Positions 8,255 to 16,147 of a DNA stretch of 64,000 nucleotides are shown here, piece by piece. Where the stretch lies: positions 83,649-147,648 of the forward strand of contig DATFHF010000003.1 in the NCBI GenBank assembly GCA_035248685.1, written 5' to 3'. Under the pieces are notes generated by a model. The model saw only the letters and a list, made by a program, of their open reading frames with translations, did not search any database and had not been told where the DNA came from. Source of the DNA: Jatrophihabitans_A sp035248685 (GTDB lineage: Bacteria > Actinomycetota > Actinomycetes > Mycobacteriales > Jatrophihabitantaceae). Both the position numbers and the translations under genes were made by a program. Position 1 is the first letter of the stretch. The number at the start of each line of letters is the position of its first letter.

Positions 8255-9976
8255 TCACAGAATCAGCGCGTCGCGCCGGTCGTACACGCTCTCGCGCTCG
8301 GGTTCGGCCGCCATCGCGACCGCGAGCGCCGTGGCGATCGCTGAGAAGCCGTCGATCTTGTCCATCGACTTCTTCTTGTCGGGCTTGATGTTCCCGGACG
8401 GGTCTGAGTACACCCGCAGGTTGTCAGCCATCCACCGAAGCACCGGGTTGCCGCCGTGCCGGAACAGCGGCTTCGCGGCCGTGCCCTTCAGCACCAGCCG
8501 CTCCAGTTCCTTCATCGGTGCCGACAGCGACGCGACACCCTGCCCGACTGCGACCATCAGGTCTTCGTCCTCGTTCTGTAGGTCGATGACCAACTGCGAG
8601 GCGTGCCACCGGTCGTAGCCGATGTTGTGCACGTCGAAGGTGTCCAAATCGCGATGCGCCTGGGCGGCGATGAAGTCGTAGTCGGTGACGTCGCCGGGGG
8701 TCAGCTTCAGGAAGCCGTCCTTCACCCACCCGGACGCCGAACGCTGCGTGCGCTTATCGAGATCCTCGAGCGACGCTTCCGGAGTCCAGAACCGCAGCAG
8801 CACGTCGTACCCGCCCCGGTCGACGTCGGGGAACAGCCACGCCAGGGCGGTGATGTCCGACACCGAACCGAGGTCGATGCCGCCCCATGCCAGCCGGCCC
8901 GCCAGGGCAGCCTCATCGACTATCGAGGCGTTGCGGTCCCACCGGCCGAGGTCGATGAACCGCTTGTCCATCTTGGCCCGGATGCCGAGGTGAAGTCGCA
9001 GGTAGGACGCCATCGCGACCGGGCTCGACTTCGCCTTGTCCATCGCGGCTCGCATGAATGCCGGCGACGGCGTGACCGGGTACAGCGGGTTGGCATTCCG
9101 GATCGTCTGCTCGCTGAACGGGTCCTCTCGCTCGTCAGCAGCGAACACAACCCCATACATCGACGGTGCCTTGAACACCCGAGCGGCGATCTTCTCGATC
9201 AGGTCCCGCCGCACGGCATACACCGAGATGACCTGCCCGTCATCGGCCGTGGTGATGATGAACACCAGCGGCTGAGTCCGGGCACCAGTCCCGGACTCGA
9301 TCGCTTCCAGCAGGTCCGGGCTCTTGTGGACGTGCAACTCATCGACCAGGCCGCCGGACACGTTCGCGCCGTGCGCCAGGTCACCCCGGCTCGACACCGG
9401 CTTGACGACCGAGTTGTCGGCCGCCCGCTGAATCTCGTGACGCAGCGCCCGCACACCCGCGTCGAGCAGCACCCTCGATGACTTCGCCACGGCGGCGAGC
9501 GGCTTGAACGCCTGCCCCGCCTGATCCCGGGACGCCGCCCCGAGGAGTACTTCCGCGCCCGCCTCGCCATCGGCGAACCCGAGGTACATCGCCAGCGCCG
9601 ACACGAGCGTCGTCTTCGCACCCTTGCGGGGCATCTCGACGTACGCGTCGCGGATGATCCGGACGTAGACGCTCGGGTCGTCATCGCTCGGTGCGACCCA
9701 GCCGAACACCGGGGCGATGATGTAGGCGACCTGTACGGCGGCCGGCACGATCGGCTGGCCAGCCCACTTGCCCTTCGTGTGCCGGAGGTGACCCATCGCG
9801 GTAATCACCCGGTCGACCCGCTCAGGGTCGAAGATCGCGCCCTTGACGTCCCGCGGCTCGGGAGTTCGGATCAGCGGCCGGCAGGTTGGCACCTCGTAAC
9901 CACGCGATTCGAGGTACCACAGAATCTCAGGACTGAGCGGCGCCGACAGGCGCAGCGAACGGGTTGCTTTCGCCAC
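8255..9976 (-). CDS. Terminase large subunit
   Basis: 573 aa with both domains. ATPase: Walker A-like EMPRKGAKTTLVSALAM near residue 115 and Walker B GGLVDELHVHK near 210, with coupling motif FIITTADDG. Nuclease: GGIDLGSVSDITALAW (first Asp), YDRWHASQLVIDL and the C-terminal KIDGFSAIATALAVAMAAE, where the Asp completes the RNase H-like metal site. It cuts and packages phage DNA. Overlaps the small subunit gene by 50 nt. Confidence 0.95.
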   Translation of the reverse strand: MAKATRSLRLSAPLSPEILWYLESRGYEVPTCRPLIRTPEPRDVKGAIFDPERVDRVITAMGHLRHTKGKWAGQPIVPAAVQVAYIIAPVFGWVAPSDDDPSVYVRIIRDAYVEMPRKGAKTTLVSALAMYLGFADGEAGAEVLLGAASRDQAGQAFKPLAAVAKSSRVLLDAGVRALRHEIQRAADNSVVKPVSSRGDLAHGANVSGGLVDELHVHKSPDLLEAIESGTGARTQPLVFIITTADDGQVISVYAVRRDLIEKIAARVFKAPSMYGVVFAADEREDPFSEQTIRNANPLYPVTPSPAFMRAAMDKAKSSPVAMASYLRLHLGIRAKMDKRFIDLGRWDRNASIVDEAALAGRLAWGGIDLGSVSDITALAWLFPDVDRGGYDVLLRFWTPEASLEDLDKRTQRSASGWVKDGFLKLTPGDVTDYDFIAAQAHRDLDTFDVHNIGYDRWHASQLVIDLQNEDEDLMVAVGQGVASLSAPMKELERLVLKGTAAKPLFRHGGNPVLRWMADNLRVYSDPSGNIKPDKKKSMDKIDGFSAIATALAVAMAAEPERESVYDRRDALIL

Positions 9977-10412
9977 CTTCCCGTCCCTTCGCTGCCGGTG
10001 TCCGAGCCCGGGCCAGGAACGTCATCCCGAGCTGCGCCGCGTAGCGAAGGAACATGTCGGACTCAGCACGGAACACCGCCTCGGCCGGGTGCTTCTTCAC
10101 GCCGCCGTGCCCCTTGTCGGCGACGGTCACGTCGCCGTCGATCTGGTCGGCCGCCACGCGGGCCAGCAAGAAGTGCCGCAGCGCCAGTTCGAGCGTCGGC
10201 CCATCGGCCGGCGAGATCATGCCGGCCCGGTCGAGTTCGGGAACGATCCGGTCCCACAGCTCGTTCAGCGCAGAGTTGTCGGCAACCTCGTCCGGCTTGA
10301 CCGGAGCCTCCTTCGGCGCGGTCTCGGCCACCGTCCCGGCCACCTCGTCATCACCGACCGGCCGAAGATGGGCCGGCAGCTTCAACGCGCCCCGTTCTCC
10401 CATTCGACCCAA
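9927..10412 (-). CDS. Terminase small subunit (P27 family)
   Basis: 161 aa immediately before the large subunit. The core fits the P27 family: LNELWDRIVPELDRAGMISPADGPTLELALRHFLLARVAAD, then KHPAEAVFRAESDMFLRYAAQLGMTFLARAR, i.e. the helical DNA-binding bundle followed by the conserved NP/HPa...e....l...a..lGmtp.aR end. It recognises the packaging site. Confidence 0.9.
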   Translation of the reverse strand: MGRMGERGALKLPAHLRPVGDDEVAGTVAETAPKEAPVKPDEVADNSALNELWDRIVPELDRAGMISPADGPTLELALRHFLLARVAADQIDGDVTVADKGHGGVKKHPAEAVFRAESDMFLRYAAQLGMTFLARARTPAAKGREGGESNPFAAPVGAAQS

Positions 10413-10531
10413 CCTCCCAAAGTTGCAAAATTGCCGTCGGTGTACGTTCGCCCCTTGTCACGGTCGCGCCTCCCGCAGGCCGTAGAGATTTCTGAGGCCC
10501 TACCGGCCGGGCGACGTGTAGGTGGTCGCGG

Positions 10532-10864
10532 TCAGCGTCGTCCGTGGCGTGCGTGGCAGCTCAGGCACAGCGGACGCAGGTACTTCGGCTCATCGGGGTT
10601 GCGGACACCGCGAGCCAGTAGTTCCTTGCGCGTCTCCGGGTAGTGGTCCGGTACCTCAGCGAGCGCACCGCACAGGCAGCACAGCGGGTTGTCTCGCAGG
10701 AACGCCGGGCGGACGACGGTGCGCCAGTGATGGTCGTAGCCACGCTCTGTCGAGGTGCCGCGCCTTCGGTCAGTCGTGAAGCGCGCCGCCTTGGTGCAGT
10801 ACGGGCACGGGCCGCGGACCTTGCGCTTGCACCCACTGCACAGCCGCAGCGACGCGGTGGGCAT
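10532..10864 (-). CDS. HNH endonuclease next to terminase
   Basis: 110 aa. Zinc-knuckle Cys pairs (CSGCKRKVRGPCPYC; CCLCG; CLSCHARHG) frame an HNH core: VPDHYPETRKELLARG ... PEYLRPLCLSCHARH, with the usual first His as D-H. HNH proteins placed beside terminase are known to work with it in DNA packaging in HK97-like phages, and this position fits. Confidence 0.85.
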   Translation of the reverse strand: MPTASLRLCSGCKRKVRGPCPYCTKAARFTTDRRRGTSTERGYDHHWRTVVRPAFLRDNPLCCLCGALAEVPDHYPETRKELLARGVRNPDEPKYLRPLCLSCHARHGRR

Positions 10865-11272
10865 TCACGCAGCAGGCAGCAGCGCCGACACCGGCAGGCG
10901 TAGCCGCCACTCAGCAGCACGCCGGTTACCACGGTCACGCAGCAGCGGAGGGGGCGGCATCCCGAGCGGCTGAGCTACCACCCGCACAGCTGGGCGTCGG
11001 GTCAGCGGGTCGATGGTCTTCCGGCCGTGCTCGTCCAGTTGGAACTCGCCGTACACGATCAGGGCACCGAGCTGCGGGTGGGAGATGACCGCGACGTCGG
11101 CACCGACGCCGAGCGCACCAGACGGGGTGACCTTGACGCGTCTCGGGTCGATGCTGTGAACTCGCAGCCAGCCGCGCACCAACGCACGCTCACCGTCGGC
11201 CAACGGCTCGGGCACAGCCCACGTCACGCGGAACGAGTCCGGGTCCACAGGCGGGATCGGTAGCCGGGTCAT
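10865..11272 (-). CDS. Hypothetical phage protein
   Basis: 135 aa, abutting the HNH gene (stop and next start adjacent). The sequence (VPEPLADGERALVRGWLRVH, VAVISHPQLGALIVYGEFQLDEHGRK, LRLPVSALLPAA) has no motif I recognise; the codon use and tight packing argue that it is real. Confidence 0.55.
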   Translation of the reverse strand: MTRLPIPPVDPDSFRVTWAVPEPLADGERALVRGWLRVHSIDPRRVKVTPSGALGVGADVAVISHPQLGALIVYGEFQLDEHGRKTIDPLTRRPAVRVVAQPLGMPPPPLLRDRGNRRAAEWRLRLPVSALLPAA

Positions 11273-11278
11273 GGCCCG

Positions 11279-11467
11279 CTACGCCTTCGGCTGAGGCGTC
11301 GACCGGGTGACATCGACGTCCGCTGCTGCGTCGAACTGGAGCAGGTCAGACGCGCCGCTGTCGTACCGGACCTTCACCAGCACGTGCACCTCGTCCACGA
11401 CGTAGCCCGCGGCCGGCACGTCCGGGTTGGTGTGACGGTCGCCGACCCGCAGATCAGTCGCCTTCAT
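11279..11467 (-). CDS. Hypothetical small phage protein
   Basis: 62 aa. Begins MKATDLRVGDRHTNPDVPAAGYVVDEVHVLVKVRYDSG; the opening is like small SH3-type or Hint-like beta proteins common in actinophages (dLrvGDr.), but no function follows. A ribosome site (CTGGAGAGG) precedes the ATG. Confidence 0.55.
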   Translation of the reverse strand: MKATDLRVGDRHTNPDVPAAGYVVDEVHVLVKVRYDSGASDLLQFDAAADVDVTRSTPQPKA

Positions 11468-11592
11468 GGTCTCCAGCCTCTCCAGGTAGGTGAACGAACG
11501 ACGCGGGCACGCAACTGGCGGGCCGACATCTGTTTGGTCGCGCTGCGCTCAGACGGGATCACGCGCGCCCGCGTCGGGTCTCAGGGAAACCA

Positions 11593-11628
11593 GAGAGCCC
11601 CGGACCAGGGAAGGTCAACGGGGCTCTC
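11593..11628. terminator. Two-part hairpin, probable terminator
   Basis: GAGAGCCCCG (11593-11602) pairs perfectly with CGGGGCTCTC (11619-11628), and an inner GACC/GGTC stem (11603-11606/11613-11616) closes on AGGGAA. There is no U-tract, as often in actinobacteria. It sits in the 320-nt gap 11468-11787 that otherwise holds no convincing gene (only two CATGCTCG repeats at its right end) and probably separates the early operon from the packaging operon. Confidence 0.65.
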
Positions 11629-11787
11629 GGGACCGCCGCCCGTTTCCGGGGTCGGCAGGTCAGCAGGGCTACAGCGTCGCACAACTGCTAGGCGGTGTCA
11701 ATCAAGACTGATCGAGAATCGCCATAGCTAGCAATGCGATTGCTCAACGGTGCACGCCCACGCTCGCCCATGCTCGTACATGCTCGG

Positions 11788-11994
11788 CTAGAGGATCGAC
11801 TGCCGGTGGCCCGCGGCGCACTCAGCCTCGATCTGAACGACGGCGTTGGTGTCGCGGTACTCGCCTCGCTTCTTCTCGACACGGTTGTCGGTGACGATCA
11901 CGAAGTCATGCGGCACGTTATCGCCGCACCGGTCGCACCAGAGGTCGATCCAGCCGAGGTCAGGGCTCACTTGGTGCCGTTCCGTTGGATACAT
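11788..11994 (-). CDS. Small zinc-ribbon-like phage protein
   Basis: 68 aa from ATG 11994, preceded by GGAGG 6 nt upstream; a longer in-frame reading exists but is Arg/Ser-rich antisense noise. DLGWIDLWCDRCGDNVPHDFVI and IEAECAAGHRQSIL place a CxxC pair and a C-H pair about 45 residues apart, consistent with one zinc ribbon. Function unknown. Confidence 0.6.
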   Translation of the reverse strand: MYPTERHQVSPDLGWIDLWCDRCGDNVPHDFVIVTDNRVEKKRGEYRDTNAVVQIEAECAAGHRQSIL

Positions 11995-12085
11995 CAGCGC
12001 CTCCACCCCTTCAACATTCGGCTGACTGTCTTCAGCATCGCTCGCGCCACCCCAGGCGAGTTCGTCGTCATGGGTGCGGCGAACC

Positions 12086-12310
12086 TCATCGGGTCGCCGC
12101 CGATACCGGCGGCAGGGCGTGGACCTGCGCCCTTGCGACCCACACCGTGGCGCCGGACTCGAACGCCCGCGCTTGCCCCTCCCGCATGTCGCTGACCACG
12201 GTCGCCAGCAGCATGTTCCGGTTGTTCGCATCGTCACGGACCGCGGTCACCAGCAGCTCCCCGGCGCCGTACGAGGTGACCCGGTGAGTCGCGGTCCTAG
12301 TCGTCATCAT
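12086..12310 (-). CDS. Hypothetical small phage protein
   Basis: 74 aa from the tandem ATG ATG at 12310, with AAGGAACG upstream. Sequence MMTTRTATHRVTSYGAGELLVTAVRDDANNRNMLLATVV is a plain alpha/beta mix with no motif recognised. Start chosen because residues encoded upstream are low complexity. Confidence 0.5.
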   Translation of the reverse strand: MMTTRTATHRVTSYGAGELLVTAVRDDANNRNMLLATVVSDMREGQARAFESGATVWVARAQVHALPPVSAATR

Positions 12311-12389
12311 CTGGTCTCGTTCCTTTCGGGGCATTCGGTGGATGTTGCAGAGCAGGTCCCGGGACGCGACGCCCCGGGACCGCGACGGC

Positions 12390-12587
12390 CTAGCCGCGCT
12401 CGCATGCGCCGCAGGGCCAGCCGCCGAGAAGACGGCCGTGCTTGCATTCGAATCGCGGGTCGTAGCTGTCAAACCGGGTGACAGTGCCACCGCCACGGAC
12501 GTCCAGGGTGATCTGGTAGTAGTTCCGGTGGGCGGTGCGGGCCAGCTCTTCGGCGGTGATTACCAGGGTGTTCGCTGTGTTTGTCAT
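12390..12587 (-). CDS. Hypothetical small phage protein with CxxC end
   Basis: 65 aa from ATG 12587: TLVITAEELARTAHRNYYQITLDVRGGGTVTRFDSYDPRFECKHGRLLGGWPCGACERG. The terminal C-KH...C-x2-C could bind zinc. The start lies only 3 nt from the inverted-repeat operator at 12591-12603, so the gene is probably leaderless and controlled by that site. Confidence 0.55.
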   Translation of the reverse strand: MTNTANTLVITAEELARTAHRNYYQITLDVRGGGTVTRFDSYDPRFECKHGRLLGGWPCGACERG

Positions 12588-12590
12588 GCA

Positions 12591-12655
12591 CTTATCGTAT
12601 ACGCAGAAGTCCAGCCGGCGCAAGAGGTTGACCAAACTTTTCCGTATACGATAAG
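12591..12655. promoter_or_regulatory. Divergent promoter with 13-bp inverted-repeat operators
   Basis: CTTATCGTATACG (12591-12603) and its exact reverse complement CGTATACGATAAG (12643-12655) flank a 39-nt spacer. Each arm contains the self-palindrome CGTATACG. On the plus strand TTGACC (12628-12633) and TAAGGT (12652-12657) form a -35/-10 pair with 18-nt spacing, so the right arm covers the -10 region. A ribbon-helix-helix gene starts at 12665; the minus-strand gene starts at 12587. This suggests autoregulation by the RHH protein. Confidence 0.7.
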
Positions 12656-12664
12656 GTCACGATC

Positions 12665-12838
12665 ATGTCACCAAGAACCGGCCGGCCACCGAGCGGCAAC
12701 CCTCGCACCCATGCCGTGCCGATACGCCTCACAGACGACGAACTCACCGAGCTGAAGACCGCTGCCGACCGAGCCGGCATGAAGACCGGCGAGTACATCC
12801 GGCAGAAGGCGCTCGCAGCGGCCAAGCGCTCACGGTAG
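12665..12838 (+). CDS. Ribbon-helix-helix DNA-binding protein (57 aa)
   Basis: Plus-strand gene inside the minus-strand early region. The protein begins MSPRTGRPPSGNPRTHAVPI, continues RLTDDELTELKTAADRAGM and ends KTGEYIRQKALAAAKRSR: an Arg/Pro-rich arm, a short strand HAVPIRLTDDE, then two helices, the RHH (Arc/MetJ, MobC-like) layout. It starts 9 nt after a pair of perfect 13-bp inverted repeats that are good operator candidates. Such proteins in phages act as small repressors. Its 3' end overlaps the convergent 12830-13789 gene by 9 nt. Confidence 0.75.
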   Translation: MSPRTGRPPSGNPRTHAVPIRLTDDELTELKTAADRAGMKTGEYIRQKALAAAKRSR

Positions 12839-13789
12839 GTCCACAGTGCCGTTCCTGGCCTCCGACCGCGCTTTGGCCGCCTTCGCCAGCTCGATCACGT
12901 CACCCACCCGGAACAGCTCGCGGCCGTCGATGTCCAACCCCTGAGCGAACAGCACCCGGGAACGCCACGGCCGAGCTGGTTGTGCTGGCCGGTCAGCCGT
13001 AGCCGGGCGGGCCTTCATGTACCGCCGGTCTCGCCGCCAGTTCCGGGCCGTCGACTTATTCACCGCGAACCCGACCAGCCACGGCAACGCGTCCACAATC
13101 TCATCGATCGGCCGCAGCTCGTCCTCGGCCTCAGCGACCAGGCGCGCGCGCCGCTCGGCCACGTTGTACACCGTGTTGCACGCCTTGCAGGTCACCTTCT
13201 CGGCACAGGTCGACGTGAACAACCGCGCCGGACACGTCCCGGCCGGCAGCCGCTCGGCAGCGACCCGCAGCACACCATCAGCCGACTCGTCCAAGCCGAC
13301 CAGCACCTCAGACAACGGCGCGCCGCACACGCCGGCGTACCAGCGGTCCGACGGGCCGAGGATCAGCCGGCGTGCCTTCAGGTGCTGCTCGTCCATCCAC
13401 CGCACCACGGCCAGCGCCCGCTCCGGCGGACACCTATCCAGGTAGTCCATGTCGGCCAGCAGCAGTTGCACCGCCCCGTACAAGGTCGGCCGCCGCTTCG
13501 GGTGCCAGTGCATGAACAGGCCGTCCTCGTCCTGCATCAGCAACGCGCCGTCGATCAACGTTCGCTCGATGCTGGCCGCCAACTCCGACGCCGCCGCGTT
13601 GAACGGCAACGGCGCCTCCGATGCCTTCGACCGGCCGCCAGCACCACGGCCGCGCCGATCCAACCGGGCCGCCGACACTGCCAGCTCAGCCAGCAACGCC
13701 GGGACGTCCCCAAGCTGCCGTACGTACCGAGACAGGCACCGATCACAGACGCCAGCTTCGGCAGAGCATGAACACAGATCAGCCGGCAC
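12830..13789 (-). CDS. Phage protein with zinc motif and HTH-like end
   Basis: 319 aa. The N-terminus CSCSAEAGVCDRCLSRYVRQLGDVPALLAELAVSAARLDR and the middle TSTCAEKVTCKACNTVYNVAERRARLVAEAEDEL each hold Cys sets likely to bind zinc. The C-terminal part (VGFAVNKSTARNWRRDRRYMKARP ... RELFRVGDVIELAKAAKAR) reads like a helix-turn-helix with a recognition helix. Proteins of this layout are frequent in actinophages, but a defined function is not known to me; DNA binding is inferred. Confidence 0.65.
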   Translation of the reverse strand: MPADLCSCSAEAGVCDRCLSRYVRQLGDVPALLAELAVSAARLDRRGRGAGGRSKASEAPLPFNAAASELAASIERTLIDGALLMQDEDGLFMHWHPKRRPTLYGAVQLLLADMDYLDRCPPERALAVVRWMDEQHLKARRLILGPSDRWYAGVCGAPLSEVLVGLDESADGVLRVAAERLPAGTCPARLFTSTCAEKVTCKACNTVYNVAERRARLVAEAEDELRPIDEIVDALPWLVGFAVNKSTARNWRRDRRYMKARPATADRPAQPARPWRSRVLFAQGLDIDGRELFRVGDVIELAKAAKARSEARNGTVDLP

Positions 13790-14126
13790 GCGCGGTCTCC
13801 ATCAGCTCCACCAGCTCGGGATGCTCGGCCCGCCACGCTGCCCACGACTCGTCGGTCAGCTTCCAGTCGATCCACTCGGAGGTATCCGGCGAGGGCTTGT
13901 ACTCCGGATCGTCCTTGAACACGTGATGGCAGTCGCGCATCCCGCCGCCGTGCTCGGAGCAGAAGTACAGGCCGCAGCCGGTCTCACCGCCGTACGGCTC
14001 GCCGCCGCACACGTAGCCGAGACCGCGATCTATCGCCTCGGAGCAGTCCGGTTGGTCGCACGTGGCCGGCACGCCGTAACCGATGTCCCGCTGCCAGTTG
14101 TCGTCGTAGCCGACAGCCCAGCCCAT
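13779..14126 (-). CDS. Hypothetical Cys/His-rich phage protein
   Basis: 115 aa, overlapping both neighbours. CDQPDCSEAIDRGLGYVCGG and CGLYFCSEHGGGMRDCHHVF carry eight Cys/His in two clusters, consistent with a two-zinc RING/treble-clef-like fold. The C-terminal half (DTSEWIDWKLTDESWAAWRAEHPELVELM) is acidic and helical. Function unknown. Confidence 0.6.
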   Translation of the reverse strand: MGWAVGYDDNWQRDIGYGVPATCDQPDCSEAIDRGLGYVCGGEPYGGETGCGLYFCSEHGGGMRDCHHVFKDDPEYKPSPDTSEWIDWKLTDESWAAWRAEHPELVELMETARAG

Positions 14127-14356
14127 CAGGCACCGTCCTGATCAGGTGCGAGACGAACCTCGACCACCCGGTACCGCACATCGGTGCCGTAGCGCTCAGG
14201 CTTCGCCTCAGCCGACATCTCGCAGTACGCCTGATGGTTGTCGGCCGGCTCCCGATTCACGTGCACCGAGCCGACGATTTCCCAGCGGTCCGGGTCGCGG
14301 CTGCTCGGCCGGTTCACCGCCACGGTGTAGCCCAGCAGCTCAGTCTCGGCGCTCAC
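14126..14356 (-). CDS. Hypothetical small phage protein
   Basis: 76 aa from GTG 14356 (VSAETELLGYTVAVNRPSSRDPDRWEIVGSVHVNREPADN ... RYRVVEVRLAP); the GTG falls 4 nt before the stop of the upstream small gene, so it is probably translationally coupled. No motif recognised. Confidence 0.5.
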   Translation of the reverse strand: MSAETELLGYTVAVNRPSSRDPDRWEIVGSVHVNREPADNHQAYCEMSAEAKPERYGTDVRYRVVEVRLAPDQDGA

Positions 14357-14439
14357 TCGTCCGCCTCCAGCCACGGCGTGTAGCCCATCAGGAACGCACC
14401 CTCGATACCCCGAGCGATACGCACCAGCAGCCGCTTCAC
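14353..14439 (-). CDS. Possible 28-aa peptide gene
   Basis: GTG at 14439 overlaps the upstream stop as GTGA and the product VKRLLVRIARGIEGAFLMGY + TPWLEADE ends where the next gene begins. The amphipathic basic start could contact membranes. Support is only the gap-free coupling; it may equally be a spacer. Confidence 0.35.
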   Translation of the reverse strand: MKRLLVRIARGIEGAFLMGYTPWLEADE

Positions 14440-14747
14440 GCCGGCACCCCTGTGACCGTCAGCAGCGCGACGCGGCCGGCGACACCGAGCAACGAGGCGA
14501 GCACGATCTCGGCGTTGTCCACGCCGTACTCGATGCCCACGCCGTGCAGGCTCCACCGGGATCCGGCGGCCATGAAGTTTTGCCGAGTGAGCGTGGTGCA
14601 CCCGGCCCTTTGCGCTTGCTTAAACGCGGCAACCGCGCCATCAGCGCTGGCGCAGATCAGGACGCGACTTTCTGGCTTCTCGGCCAGCCACTCAAGCGCG
14701 CGAAAGGTCTTGCCGCCGTGGCGGGGAAGGACAACGACACTGGTCAT
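14436..14747 (-). CDS. Small P-loop-like protein (single ATPase subdomain)
   Basis: 103 aa. MTSVVVLPRHGGKTFRALEWL followed by KPESRVLICASADGAVAAFKQAQRAG looks like motif I and Ia of a helicase/terminase ATPase (PRHGGKT as Walker A), then LHGVGIEYGVDNAEIVLASLLG, but the protein ends before a clear Walker B partner or motor second half. A start duplication (two ATGs inside a 15-nt tandem repeat at 14746-14775) makes 103 or 116 aa possible. It could be a DNA-binding accessory ATPase or a degenerate remnant. Confidence 0.5.
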   Translation of the reverse strand: MTSVVVLPRHGGKTFRALEWLAEKPESRVLICASADGAVAAFKQAQRAGCTTLTRQNFMAAGSRWSLHGVGIEYGVDNAEIVLASLLGVAGRVALLTVTGVPA

Positions 14748-14818
14748 CGGTGGTCTGGTCATCGGTGGTCTCAGACTGTCAGGCATAGCTCACCTCGGTT
14801 GGTTCGGTTGGGTTGGTT

Positions 14819-15802
14819 TCATCTGGGTCTCCTTCTCCGGCCACGTCTCGACCGCGGACCCGCAGTTCCATCTAGGTCACTTCTAGAGCCATCCGGAGCC
14901 CGACCCGTCCCGACCCGTCCCGACCCGGTAAATCCAGAACCGGGAGACCGCCGATCCGCAGGATCTGCAGATCGGGTGCCCTCAGCCGGTGCGCTCGACG
15001 TGTCGAGGCGGTCGCGCTGCCCCGCTGGTTGCGGGGTCGCGGTACGCGCTGCCCGGCTGGGTGCCGGGTCGCTGGTGTCTTCGGCTGGCCGCAGGTTCAG
15101 TTGGACCTGGACGTGCGGAGGGACGTGGCGGCGGTTGTTCGCCAGGTAGTTCAAAGTCTCTTTCGAGTAGTACGGATCCGGCGGCGGTGGCATCAGCGGA
15201 TGGCGGTCATCGGCGTCGGCCTTGTCGCCACGCATCTTGTTGCACCCGTTGCAGCACACGACCAGCGTTGCCACCGTCCCGGGCTGACCCGGCTCCCGAT
15301 GGTCGTACGTGGCGTACCGGTCGCTTTTCTTGTCCCCGCCGCGTACCACGACAACGCCGCAGTACCGGCAGGCGTCGCCGTCGCGCAGCCGCACCGGGAC
15401 CATCAGCGCCGGGTTGCTGATATCGGCCTTCCGCTGCGCCATCCACTCCTCCTCAGCCTTCAGCAGCATGTGGAGGAACTTCGGGTCGTCAACGATCTTG
15501 TACGTCGGTTCGCCGTTCACCCATTCGGACTCGGCCAATTCCTCCATGTAGCCGGACTTGACCGCCAGCTCCAGAAGCCGGTCAGTGCGGTGCAGGGCGA
15601 CGCCGAACGCTGTGCCGTAGCCGACGACGTAATCTGTCTTGTGGCTGGCCGCCAACGTGGCGCAGCCGACGACGAACCCCAGCAGTTCGCAGGTGATCAC
15701 GTCCCGCTCCAGCACCTTCGCTGTGCAGGCACGCAGAAACGCCCGAGCACGAAGCACGATCGGATTCGTGAACGAGTTATCGCCAACCCGGAGCCAGGAC
15801 AC
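14819..15802 (-). CDS. Replication-initiator-like N-terminus fused to HNH nuclease
   Basis: 327 aa from a GTG. Residues 1-110 start MSWLRVGDNSFTNPIVLRARAFLRACTAKV, the winged-helix opening seen in phage replication proteins (.W..vd..f..hPkv...). Residues 140-215 are an HNH domain: RLRDGDACRYCGVVVV ... ATYDHREPGQPGTVATLVVCCNGCNKMRG. Residues 235-327 are a disordered Arg/Gly/Pro/Ser tail rich in charged repeats, encoded by short GC tandem repeats (CCCGACCCGT, 14898-14930). Likely binds and nicks DNA during replication; the exact step is inferred. Confidence 0.7.
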   Translation of the reverse strand: MSWLRVGDNSFTNPIVLRARAFLRACTAKVLERDVITCELLGFVVGCATLAASHKTDYVVGYGTAFGVALHRTDRLLELAVKSGYMEELAESEWVNGEPTYKIVDDPKFLHMLLKAEEEWMAQRKADISNPALMVPVRLRDGDACRYCGVVVVRGGDKKSDRYATYDHREPGQPGTVATLVVCCNGCNKMRGDKADADDRHPLMPPPPDPYYSKETLNYLANNRRHVPPHVQVQLNLRPAEDTSDPAPSRAARTATPQPAGQRDRLDTSSAPAEGTRSADPADRRSPGSGFTGSGRVGTGRAPDGSRSDLDGTAGPRSRRGRRRRPR

Positions 15803-15811
15803 AGAGGACCG

Positions 15812-16147
15812 CTAGCCTTCCATCCGGCGCAGCACGTCTTGAATCTCGGCATCGGTAGCGGCGTAGTTCGCGTACAGCTGCTGACGGGTTTCGCCGCGGG
15901 CTATGGCGCACTCCAGCTTCTCCCGCCGGCGGTGCGGGATCACCAACCCGCGAGCTGCTGGCTTCCGCGGCCTCCGAATCCCTTTGGCGTGCAGGTGGGC
16001 GTTGCGGGCCGCCAGACAGAGCAGGCACGCGGATTCACGCCTCTGCTGGTGATGTTTCCAACCAGCGGTGGTACCGTGCTCAGCCTTCGATCGGCACGCG
16101 TCGTGATCGTGCAGCCATTCGACGATCATGGCCGACGTCACAGGCAC
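15812..16147 (-). CDS. Small phage protein with HGTxAGWxxHxxxxExxCxxC motif
   Basis: 111 aa. EHGTTAGWKHHQQRRESACLLCLAARNAH is the zinc-binding motif that recurs in many small actinophage and actinobacterial proteins, usually next to a helix-turn-helix. The C-terminal half (REKLECAIARGETRQQLYANYAATDAEIQDVLRRM) reads as an HTH. A DNA-binding role is inferred. Its first codons overlap the stop of the upstream gene. Confidence 0.65.
   Translation of the reverse strand: MPVTSAMIVEWLHDHDACRSKAEHGTTAGWKHHQQRRESACLLCLAARNAHLHAKGIRRPRKPAARGLVIPHRRREKLECAIARGETRQQLYANYAATDAEIQDVLRRMEG

Noticed and set aside
12830..13789. CRISPR-associated or defence gene
   Set aside because: Two Cys clusters and an HTH-like end do not match Cas or known defence families, and no repeat array is present in the window.
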